Below, in pieces: positions 13,101-25,400 of a stretch of DNA of 64,000 nucleotides. Every line of letters begins with the position of its first letter. Position 1 is the stretch's first letter. A program made the translations under genes and the position numbers. The DNA comes from Ailurus styani (lineage: Eukaryota > Chordata > Mammalia > Carnivora > Ailuridae): NCBI GenBank assembly GCA_002007465.1, contig LNAC01000765.1:91314-155313 (forward strand). The letters run 5' to 3'. The notes under the pieces were generated by a model, which worked only from the letters and a program-made list of their open reading frames with translations, made no database searches and was not told where the DNA came from.

Positions 13101-16100
13101 TTAAGTTCAGCCTGATTAGATCTCATTTCTGCCCTTAAAGAGTCTATGTTATCACTAATATTTTTCTCAAGGCTAAATATTGATTTCATAATTGTTATTC
13201 TGAAGTCTGTTTCTGACATCTTGCTTATAACCATATCCATGTTTATAACCATAACCATATCTGCGGCAGAGGCCATAGTCTCTGAATCTTTTCTTTGTTG
13301 GGGGTTCCTCCTCTTAGTCATTCAGTTGGGGGTGTGTCTGTGGGAATGTACAGAGTCCAAAGTATTAACCACGACATGAGCAAGATGCACCTGTTTTGTA
13401 GGGACCTTAGGGCTGTCGTCATCTTATCTTCTAGTCTGTCTTCTGGGGGAGGGGCCTGCTCCACTGTTACTCAGGCAACCCTGCTTGGGCAGACTTTCCT
13501 TGGCCCCTGGTGGGGGGTGGAGGTGGAAGGGGGCCCTCAGTGAAAACCGTGTTTTGAGCAGCTTTGTTCTCTGGTGGCTTCTCTTTCAAGAGCCAGAGCA
13601 TAAGTGACCTAATTCAAACCTCTGTCTCAGAACAGAAATCACAGTGTGCTCTTCACTGAGCTCACCAGGCCACACTATCTCCCTTTCTGTCTGCACTGCT
13701 AGAAACCACAGTCTCTCCGGTTGTGCATTCCACAGCAGCTCTCCCAGCGGTGGAACCCAGGCCTGCTCCCATCTCTGCCCTTTGTGTTTCTGAAACCACA
13801 GGTTGCCCAGGTTCACGTGAACACACCCACAGCTCCTGGATCCTGTCTGGGGCAACACTAAAGTCCTTTCCCCGCCACTACTGGTCTGCAAGTCTGTGCC
13901 CAGTCCCCAGCACAGGAGGCTTTTGCACTCTGGTGTTACATCCCTCCCCCTTCTATTTATCTTCTGATATCTACATGCAGAATCGTGGCTCCCTGCTTCA
14001 TACCTCAAGACTGTGGCAGTGTAGAGATCTAGATATATATTCTTACATGCCAGGCTGATTTTGTGGGTGTTCAGAACCTTTTGGTAGATATCCAGCTAAA
14101 TTCAGGGGACCAGTTGAAATTGGATCCCCTAATCCTCCTCCATCTTTTCCCATCTCTATAGCACAAATTCTTTTTTTTTTTAATTCTATTTTTTCGGTGA
14201 TCCAATATTCACTGTTTATGCACCACACCCAGTGCTCCATGCAATATGTGCCCTCCTTAATACCCACCACCAGGCTCACCCATCCCCTCCTCCCCTTACC
14301 CCTCCATAACCCTCAGTTTGTTTCTCAGAGTCCACAGTCTCTTGTGTTCATCTCCCCTTCCAATTTACCCCAATTCACTTTCCTTCCCTTCCCCCAGAGT
14401 CCTCCATTTTTTTATTTGTGTTCCACAAGTAAGTGAAACCATATGATAATCCTATCGCACAAATTCTAAATGGAATTCCTATGTTATGTGATGGCATGTG
14501 ATGTGTGTGTGTGATGGCATGTGTGATTTTGATACACATTGCCACATGGTTCTCCATAGAGAATAGTTACCACCAATGTTTATGAATATCTATTTCCTCA
14601 CACTCTTGCCAACGAATGGTGTGTTATCAACAGGTATAAAATGTTAACCGGTGTCAGCTTCCCCCTGCCCTCTACTTTCATTTCCAACTACTACAAAAAA
14701 TAGTACCCAGAAGTAACAGTTTCCTATCACCTAACTTCCCCCAATAATTCCCACCTTAACATAATTACATTATGTTAGCCAAACTAGGAAATTTACATTG
14801 ACACAACACATTAATTGATCTGCAGACCTGACATGAGTTTTACCAGTTTTACAGGTACTTGCTATTTTGTTGGGAGGGGAGTAATACCTTCATGTATAGT
14901 TCTGTGATACTTTACCACATGTATATATTTATATATCCTCTTCCATCTACAGGATGCAGAGTTCTGCCATCCCCATGAAAAAACTTACTCTTGTTCCCCT
15001 TTGTAGTAACCACCCCCTCACTAATAAAGTAGCCCACTAAAGTCTGTTTTTTATTTGCCCAGTGTAGTTTTAATTTGTTTTCTTTTGTTATAATTGAGGT
15101 GGAATATCTCTCTATTTTTAAGAATCACTTTTATTTCCTCTCCCCTTAACTGTCAGTTCCTTTGCACATTATTTTTTTTCCTGAGCTGTTTTTTCTTTCT
15201 TGAGGGAAATTAGCTCCTTATGATATGAGATTAAAACCTACCACCCTCCAGTTTGCCATGTCTTTCCATAAGCGACTTAGCATTTATATCACATTCTCAA
15301 TGCAGATATTCTTCCTTGCTAAAGAGTTTGATTTCTTAATATTTTGCAGACACTACGATAACTCTTGCAATAGTGGTGGACAAGTTGTCACCTCGATTGG
15401 CTCAGCTCAAGGTTTTGCATAAAGTATTTAGTACTGGAGTAGCAGAAGTTCCACCAGACACTCGAAATGTCGTTCGGGCATCTCACCTGCTCAACACACT
15501 GTACAAGGCCATTCTTGAATATGACAATGTTGGAGAAGCCTCTGAACAAACAGTATGTAAGACCTTCGTCCTAAGTTGTATGACTCCATTCTGTTCAGCC
15601 AAAGGAGTGGTGGATAGCCTATTACAGCTCTTTGTAAAAATAGTGCTTAAATCATGCTGTGTCAGTCAGCTGTTTAGAGTTTTTAAATTAGTGTCTAAAT
15701 TCAAGGCTACAAGAAACTGGCTTCTTGGCTTTAATCACAGAGATCACGGGGAGGATGCAATAAGGACAAAGCAAAACAAAAGCAAGATGTGAAAAATACC
15801 TAGCTGACCTATACAGATATTTGCAACAGCTCTTTTTTCAATAAATGTAAAACTCTATTATATAAGGTATCTAGAATAGTTAAATTCATAGAAACAGAAA
15901 GAATGGTTCTGCCACAGACTGGGGAGAGGAGAAGAGGGAAGATATTTAATAGGTACAGAGTTTCAATTTTGCAGCATGATGCCAGAGATCTGTTTTCAGA
16001 ACAATATAAATATACTTAACACTACTGAGTTGTACACTTAAAAATGCTTAAGATAGTATTTTTTGTATTACTTTTTTTGGCCACAATTTAAGAAAAATAC

Positions 16101-18565
16101 AAGAGAATATAATCTAGAAAGCTGCATGTTTGTTTCGATACACATTTTAGGTCTTTCCTAGTTTATTGATGTAACTTTGTTTTCTCACCATTTTGGCACT
16201 GCACTTCAGGATAAAACAGATTGATTTCTTTCAACTATGCAGGTATTTTCCTACTGGGAACTGTAGTAGAATGAAATCATTTCCTCATTCTTCTTCTTTT
16301 TTTTTTTTTTTAAGATTTTATTTATTTGCCAGAGAGAGCACAAGCAGAGGGAGAGGGAGGCAGAGGGAGAAGCAGACTCCCTGGCTGAGCAAGGAGCCCG
16401 ATATGGGACTCGATCCCAGGACACCTGCGATCCTGACCTGAGTTGAAGGCAGCCGCTTAACTGACTGAGCCACCCAGGCATCCCTCATTTCCTCATTCTT
16501 ACTGGACATTTTGCTAATAGCATACATTAGATAGGATAGCTGTACCTAAGTTTGGATTATCCACCTTAGAAATGTTGTCCCTCTTTAACTTTCACTCTCA
16601 AGAGAGTCCTGGTATGGACTACAGACAATGTGGTCATCTCATATTTAGGTGAGTTTTCATAAGGATTTTATAGGGTATGTTTTGGATTTTTAATTTCTTC
16701 ATGTCAATAAACAGAAATCCAATTACTTTTTAAAAGGTGTTTCAGAGGAGCGCTTGGGTGGCTCAGTTGATTAAGCATCTGGCTTCGTTTTGGCTCAGGT
16801 CATAATCTCAGGTTTGTGAGATCAAGCCCCCCACCCCCACCCCATCAGGCTCCATGCTAGGCATGGAGCCTGCTCAAGATTCTCTCTCCCTCTCGGTACC
16901 TGCCCTCTCATGCACATGCTCTCTCTCTTTCTCTTCCTCTCTTAAAAAAAGAAAAAAAAAGGTGTGTCAGAAATGTTTAAACTTCATTTTATCCAGAGAC
17001 AAGGGAGTTCTAAGAATTGACTTCACACACTCTGTTCTCAGGTCTCTCTGCTGTTCTCTCTCTGGGTGGAAACNGTCTCATGCACATGCTCTCTCTCTTT
17101 CTCTTCCTCTCTTAAAAAAAGAAAAAAAAAGTGTATCAGAAATGTTTAAACTTCATTTTATCCAGAGACAAGGGAGTTCCAAGAATTGACTTCACACACT
17201 CTGTTCTCAGGTCTCTCTGCTGTTCTCTCTCTGGGTGGAAACAGTGCGACCCTACCTGCAGATTGTGGATGAGTGGATCGTGCATGGGCATCTATGTGAC
17301 TGCGCTAGGGAGTTCATCATCCAGAGGTCAGATCCCACACAGCTTGGGTGATGTGGGATGCTGCTTGTACCTCTTTTCTCTCACAGGAAAATCATGCATT
17401 TTGTTAGTTCAGGTGGTACTGAGGGAGACCAGTGTGAGTGACAGAGCTGTGTTTTTACCATAAACAAGTTCTTTTGCATTTTTATAAGAAGATGTCAGGT
17501 ACCAAAAAAATATGTTTCCAAATTTTATGTCAGTTTACAGCTTTTCTTAGCAAATTCTGTTTTTTAAATGGTAGTGTGTTTACGGTTGGCTGGTACTATA
17601 AAAGGCACATTGCTTTCCATAAAATGAATTGAGGTAATATCAAACGGCTTCTGCTAATTCCCAGTATAAATTATCAATAGGATAAAAGATACAAAAATAT
17701 TACAGAATATTCCTCTAATATACTTATTTCTCCAGATTAGCTAGGGGTTTTTTTTGTTAACCTTCTTAGTATAATATTTAATAAAACAATTACAGAAAAT
17801 CATAATTCATTTATTATAATTTCCCTTTCATTTAATTGATTTTTCTGAACAGAATCATACAAGCTGCAATGTAGAACTCTCTTAACTCGGTTTTAAATTA
17901 TGCACTCTGTTTAGATGTATGGTTTTTATGGATAGCTGTCCATTTAACCTAGCAGGAAGGAGAACATTAAGTACTTACAGCTCTGAAAAGGTAACCCTAT
18001 TTATGCAGTGCTCATATAAATTAGCAGGGCTTCTCTAACTGAATCATGTCTGTCATTATATTGTTTTTCATTGATTTTGCATGATAACTTTTATGAAAAT
18101 GGGATTCTGGTTGTTCTTAAAGGGTGATGAGTGAGCATTGTTTCATTGTTAAAAGCAGTTTAGTTAAGAATCTATGGGCGCCTGGGTGGCTCAGTGGGGG
18201 TGCCTGGGTGGCTCAGTGGGTTAAAGCCGCTGCCTTCGGCTCAGGTCATGATCCCAGGGTCCTGGGATCGAGGCCCACATCAGGCTCTCTGCTCGGCAGG
18301 GAGCCTGCTTCCTCCTCTCTCCTCTCTCTCTGCCTGCCTCTCTGCCTACTTGTAATCTCTCTCTCTGTGTCAAATGAATAAATAAAATCTTTAAAAAAAA
18401 AAAAAAAGAATCTATATGGAGGGACGCCTGGGTGGCTCAGTTGGTTTGCATCTGCCTTTGGCTCAGGTCATGATCCCAGGGTCCTGGGATGGAGTCCTGT
18501 GTCAGGCTCCCTGCTCAGCAGGGAGTCTGCTTCTCCATCTGACTGCTGCTCCCCCTGCTTGTGCA

Positions 18566-18610
<45 letters not shown>

Positions 18611-21600
18611 ACAAATAAATAAATGAAATCTTTTTTAAAAAAAAAATTCTATGTTGAGGGCCACCTGGGTGGTTCAGTCAGTCAGGTGTCCAGCTCTTGA
18701 TTTCAGCTCAGGTCTTGATCTCACGGTCTTGAGATGAAGCCCCATGTTGGGCTCCATGCTGGGTGTGGAGCCTACATTTAAAAAAAAATCTATGTGGAAA
18801 AAAAGATGCAGAAGTCTGGAGATTACTTTTATAAGAAATGAGAAAATAGGTAAATTTTTATTCTACCTCTAAAGAGAAACAAAGTAATCATATTTTGTTT
18901 AATTCCAATTCAAAAAACATTCTACTTGGTTAAATTTTACCTGTGTCATTCAGATTATTTATCCACTTCTCTATGTTAAACTGAAGTCAAATAAAACCTC
19001 TGGACCATTTTGCCTGGACTATTCATTTTACTAAGAATTGATATTATTGTGTTTTGGAATGTCTGGGCATCATGCCTCAGCTAGAACAAACATGTTGTTG
19101 TTTTTACGGCAGAAAGGTTGAAATTTACAATTCTTTTGAATCTCTATAGAAACAAAAATGTTCCAGTAAATCACAGAGACTTTTGGTATGCAACTTATAC
19201 ACTATACAGCGTATCGGAAAAGACAGAAAATGAAGAAAAAATGAGTGATAATGCTAGTGCAAGTTCTGGCAGTGACCAGGGGCCCTCCAGCAGGCAGCAT
19301 ACCATGGTGTCCTTCCTCAAACCTGTCCTTAAGCAGATAATTATGGCTGGCAAGTCAATGCAGCTGCTGAAGAACCTGCAGTGTGTGGAGAGCACCACAT
19401 CCCAGGACACAGCCAGAGGTAGCAGTTTCCTTCTTCCTGTATCCCTCAGTATTCAGGCAACCGTTCTCTCTTTACTCTTGTCATCCTGAGATAGATAGTA
19501 ATTATTTTGTAGTTTGAAAATTATCAAAGCCTTTTTATTTTTGTGGAAATTATCACCTTGATCAAATTAGTGCTCCTGATTAAAAAGATTGTCCTCACAA
19601 GAAACTTTTAGCACTGTGTTTCAAAGGCAGTGATAGCAGTGATAATAAGTTCCACATGTTCTTCCTTAGTCTTGATTCCTTAGAACTGGTCCTTTAAAAA
19701 ATAATTTTCTGGCATTTCTTAATGCAGCACAGCACTTAACTGTTGAGGACCATAAATGTAAACCCTGGTAGATAGGAATTCATTGGTTTAGCAATTCAGA
19801 CTTGATTGTAGATTTTGAGAAAATCTAGATATGATTTATGGCCTTTTTGATATAATTTAAGTAATATACTTCAAGTTTTATCAACTGACTAAAAAGACTT
19901 GAAAAGTATATATGTGACCTTATTTATTTGTAAATCACCTTAATGTTACATAACTTTGTATTGTTGTATTTAAATAATAATTTCACTTTGCAGAATATTT
20001 CCTTTTTGACAGGATAATAAAATGCAGTGAGCTTCCAGGGCCATTGCCAGAAGTGTTTTCCCCAGTGAAATTATGACTCCTGTCAGAGTTATCATAGTGC
20101 CCTCCACTATAGTGATAACTTTTAAGCAATCTGCCTAGGGTATTACTCTGTTCAGAAAAAAATTATACTTTGAATATTTATGAACTTGACAATTGTCTAA
20201 CAGGATACAAAATTACTTAGTTGTACTGTACTATAGAAGTAAAGAAACAGGGATAGATTCTCATAGGCCAAAGGAAAAATACTAGGCTATGTTAAGATAA
20301 ACCCCTTAATATTTCTTAATGTTACTTACTATCATTTACTAGAACACAGTTCACTGTACATATTTCTTTATGTTTCAGATGCAGAAAGAAAAAGCTTGTA
20401 TACCCTGTTTCTGGAATCTGTACAGTCACGTCTTCGGCATGGAGAAGATTCCACTACACAGGTCCTCACTGAGCAGCAGGCGACCAAAGAGAACCTAATT
20501 AAGATGCAGTCCATTGCTGAAAGGCATCTTGAACTGGACGATGTTCACGATCCACTCCTGGCAATTAACTTTGCAAGGTGATACATACCTGCAAGATTTT
20601 GGATGATTGAAATAGCAGAATCTGTGCTGTTACTATTTAGTAACCATTTATTTCTGCCAGGTAGGGCTTTCCACCCTCAAAAATAAAAACCTTTATAGCT
20701 TATCCTTTCTAATGAATGGAATGCAAGAAGACATTGCATTCAACTTGTTTGTTAAAGTCCACAGACTTTCATGTGCCCTATATTCGTTGGGAGTTGCCGT
20801 TACTCATACAGAAGATACTTCTGAAAGTCTGGGTCGTGTGCAGGCATCAGATACCTACACATACATACACACCCTGCTTAAAATGCATCTTGGCCCTTAG
20901 GTGCTTTTAGGTGCATAGCCTAATGAAGTAAGTCATTAATATCCACACAGCACTCTATTGTCTAATGGCCATTATTTACTGTGTAAGGCCAGTAGCTAAA
21001 AAGACCTACTCAATACTTGACCCTTAAAGCAGAAGTGGCTGAAAAACTGTTTCATTGAAAGATATTTTGGGGGGGAAGAGTTTCATTCTGTAATAGTTGG
21101 TAATTTTAACACTAAATGGAAAAATAGGACTCTGAAGTTTTGATTAAGGGAATTCTGTTGACAGCAGTTCATAGAAAGAGACTCACATTTTTATCTTAAA
21201 GGTTGTATCTGGAACAGAGTGACTTTCATGAGAAGTTTGCTGGTGGAGATATATGTGTGGATAGATCATCAGAATCTGTGACGTGCCAGACTTTTGAGTT
21301 AACACTGAGATCTTGCCTCTATCCTCATATTGATAAGCAATACCTAGAGTGCTGTGGAAACCTCATGCGAACTCTAAAAAAGGATTACAGGTATAAGGGA
21401 GTAGTTTAGTTTTGGAAGTAGTAGTTTATTGTACTTTAAGAACAGTTGAAATTATTTTAAAACCTATATTTTGAGTTAATTATTAATTTTAATAGAGTAG
21501 GAAATGGGTATTCAGTAAACAGTTTTCTTTTGAGAGAATTAACTAACCATCAGTGGTTCACACCATTATATTGTAAAATTTAATCCTTTGTATCTGAGAC

Positions 21601-22398
21601 TCTGTCCTGAAAGCAATACAGGAAAAGCTTATTGCACAAAAATACCCATCAGAGAGTTTGCTGTCAGAGGGAAGAACATGAAATTACTTAGTAATGGATG
21701 ACTAGTTCTTTAAATAATGGCATATCCATGTCATGTATGAACTTTATGAAGTTCATACAAATTACGTTTATGTAGAGTTTTAAATAATGTAAAATGTCTT
21801 AGAGCTTAAAAGGCAGGATATATAATATGGCGGGAACTATATTTTTTTAATGCATAGAAAAAAAGACGGGAAAGAAATACCCCAAATATTAACAGTAGAA
21901 ATTCACTATGACTAGCAGGATTTGGACTAACTTGAGTTTGTTATACTTTTTTGACATTTCCCATCCTTCTACAATGTTATAGAAAGTAATTTATTTCTTT
22001 CTGACTATTAAGGGCAACAGTATACTCTTTTTGTTATTTTAAAAGTCTTTAAAAGTTGTTAATATTTCTGTTTTTAGTAAATGTAGAATATCAGCCTGTT
22101 TGAAAATCAGTAGTATACAAAAACTGGTACTGATCCAGAATTCTGTCTCATGAGTATAAGATCTTTCTGTCGCTTATCTTCTCTCCATTTAGGTTGGTTG
22201 AGTACTTGCAGGCCATGAGAACTTTTTTCTTAATGGAAGGTGGAGATACCATGTACGACTTCTATACATCAATTTTTGATAAAATAAGAGAAAAGGAAAC
22301 CTGGCAGAATGTGTCTTTTCTTAATGTCCAGCTTCAAGAAGCAGTAGGACAACGTTATCCTGAAGATAGTTCACGGTAAAATATAGGGGGCACCATTT

Positions 22399-22451
<53 letters not shown>

Positions 22452-25400
22452 AAGATTTTATTTATTTATTTGACAGAGAGAGAGAGATCACAAGTAGGCA
22501 GAGAGGCAGGCAGAGGGAGAGAGGGGAGCAGACTCCCTGCTGAGCAGAGAGCCCGATGTGGGGCTCGATCCCAGGACCCTGAGATCATGACCTGAGCCAA
22601 AGGCAGAGGCTTAACCCACTGAGCCACCCAGGTGCCCCAACACCTTTTTATTTTAAATAGTATAAAATGATCCATGCAAACAATTCTTCTATGAATTTTT
22701 ACATATATTATTTAATCCTTACACTAACCCTATGAATTTTACAATATTATTTTTCATATTAGAAAACTGAGGCAGAAGATAGCTAAATGACTTGCCCCCT
22801 AAGCAAAAGGAGATGATAAGATGAGGCCATGTAGGCTGTCAGAGTTTCATGGCCTCCCTCACAAGACTGGAGTCAGTGCTAGCCACTGGGTTGTGCCACC
22901 TCTCTGTTCACTGGCCTTGCCCTCCAGCCAGCTGTGCTGGCCTCCTTACATAGGATTCTTAGGTGATGTTCTGAGACAGTGAGAACAAAACCCTCAGGGC
23001 CTAATAAGGCCTGAGCTCCAGGCTTCACAGACCTTCACTTCCACCACATGCTGTTGGTCAAACTGAGTCACAGGTCAGCCCAGGTTTGAGGGTGGGAAAT
23101 AAATTCCACCACTTAATGAACAGAGTTGGCGTGTTTTCAAACTGTTATATCATCCCTAGTGGTCTAGGGGTTAGGATTTGTCTCTCTCAAGCTGTTATGT
23201 CAGCTTATGCCCAACTGTGGAGCTAATCAACCCTGTCTCCCTGTCAGTCTGCCTGCTGAACATGCAACTCACCCAGGTCCGTGGGTTGGTACCACAAAAT
23301 CTTTGTGAAGCAGACTTATCTTCTACACTGCTTGGCAATCCTTTTTCCTTTATCATGTCCCTGCTCAGCTCTCTTACTTGGCTCCCTTTCTTGGCTCTTC
23401 CAGTGGTCCTTCAAAAAGAGTAGTCATAATACTTAAAGTGACATGCCAGACAAAGCATTCTTTTCCTCACAGCCATGCCAGGTTACCAAGTTACTACTTA
23501 GTAGATTATTTTAATTCCTTTTATTTTTATGTCATCTTTTTTTATTACCTTTAATTCCTCCGTAAAGGCAGAATTTTTATCAGTTATGTGGTTAGTAAAA
23601 GCAGACTAATAGCTGGGTTATTTTCATAAGAAGAAATTGGTGCCCAGCAACCCCCCAGGAAAAGTTGTTTTTCACTATCAGCAGAAACTCATGAATTTCT
23701 TATATTTAGTGTCACAATCTATTATAGTTTTTCTTTTTTTGTTGCTCAGACATATATTTTTACCAAGAGGGAGCCCCTTCATATGACCCTGGTAATTTCA
23801 AAGAGTGTCCTTACTTTCAGGACTAGTCAGATGTGCAGGCTTGTCCTGTTCACCTCCTGCCTTAGGCCTGTGCACCTCTCCCAGGAGCACTAGTCCCATC
23901 TATTTGGTGGCTTAATGTCAGTACTACTGGGCTTTCTTAGTGGACAGAAAAGTGAAATGTGTAGGAAAAATAAATTAACCATAATTTCGTATTGATATTT
24001 CCAATTTATATTAAAGATTAGTTTTCACTTCTTTCCTTTGTATTTCTTCTCTTGAGTGCTTATTATCACACTGACATAACTAATGGTTTTTTTAATTCTA
24101 TAATATGTAATTGTTCCTTCCAAAGTAACAATAATAGCCACAAGCCCACTGATAGTTTAAATTACTGTTTGTGATTATTTTCTCTTCCTATACTGTCAAA
24201 TCATCAGAATACTCTATTTCAAGGTCACTTGGAATAATTTTCCATGTGATTATGCCATCAACTTAACATAGGGTCAAGTTCATTTGTTTTAGTGTATTTT
24301 CTACTTTTAGGAACTGTTTTGTTTTATTTTGGTTTTTTCTTGATTCAATTTTGTTTCTTAATTATGTAAACAGCTATATATTTCTTAAGTTAAAATCATT
24401 GGTACAGTGGTACTTCTAGGGAGATCTGTCCTCTGGTCCCATTCCTGCCCTTTTCCTCCCTTTCCTTTAGGCAACTGTTACATGTTATACAAAAGGTGGC
24501 ATGCATTGCCCACTCTGGCATCTGGTTTATGTTTCCTATGTTACTAATGTATCTCACACCTACTCCATTTAAAAGCTAGAGAACTTATCCTTACTCCTTT
24601 ACAGCTGACTGGCTTTCCACTGTGTTCTTTCAATCAGTTGTCCTGTTGGTGGGCATTTGGGCTTCTGTTTTTCTGCTGTGCATATCTGCAATGACTAACT
24701 AGTCTTGTACATCTCACTTCATATTTCTGCCAGTGTAACGTTGGAGTATATTCCTAGAATGGGATTGCTGGGTAAAAGGGTAAATGTGTCTATAATTCTG
24801 CTAGCTGTTCCCAAATTTCTCTTCATATGGGCTGTATTATTTCTGATTCCCACCAGCAATGTGTAGAATGGCTTTCTCCACAGCTTCACCAACAGAATGT
24901 GTTGTCAGACTTTTGGAATTTACTACTCTGATGAGAAACGGTATCTCCATATAGTTTTCACTTACATTTTTCTAATTATGAGTGAGCTTTATCATCTTTC
25001 CATATGTTTATTTTTGAATTCTTTTAATGTGAACTATCCATATCTTTTGCCACCATTTCTGTTAGTATCAGGTTATTGGTCTCTTATTCTCTCCATTTTT
25101 AGAAGCTATTTATATTATATACATTTCCCAGTTAGACATTTGTCCTTTCATTCTGCTTATGGTATAATAATTTGTTGTTTTGTCATGTAGATTTTTCTAG
25201 TTCTATAACTTACCAGTCTTTTCTCTTACTACTTTGAGATTTTGAGTTAAGAAAGTTTTACTTGGGGCACTTGGGTGGCTCAGTTGGTTAAGGAACATGA
25301 CCTGCCTTCAGCTCAGGTCATGATCCTGGAGTCCCAGGATCAAGTCCCATATTGGGCTCCCTGCTCAGTGAGGAGTCTGCTTCTGCCTCTGACCTCTCCT

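Larger units (their letters stand above)
8476..14160 (-). mobile_element. Near full-length L1, antisense to TUBGCP5
   Basis: About 5.7 kb. The T-rich 3' end is at 8477-8500; the 3' UTR runs to about 8830; ORF2 occupies about 8830-12170; ORF1 lies at about 12740-13325; the 5' UTR runs 13330-14150 and ends with the L1 5' terminus 'cctcctccatctttt'. Direct repeats tagcataaatt (8463-8473) and tagcacaaatt (14159-14169) flank it. ORF2 is broken by several frameshifts and stops, so it is not autonomous. It fills most of the 7.5 kb intron before the 15350 exon. Confidence 0.92.

Noticed and set aside
15350..15792. Longer 139-codon reading frame through the 15350 exon
   Set aside because: A clear gtatgt donor at 15553 and the exact continuation of GCP5 in the 17211 exon show that the extension is intron read-through.
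18176..18783. Regularly spaced similar units suggestive of a CRISPR-like array
   Set aside because: The units are three dispersed SINE copies of different subtypes with target duplications, in a mammalian intron.
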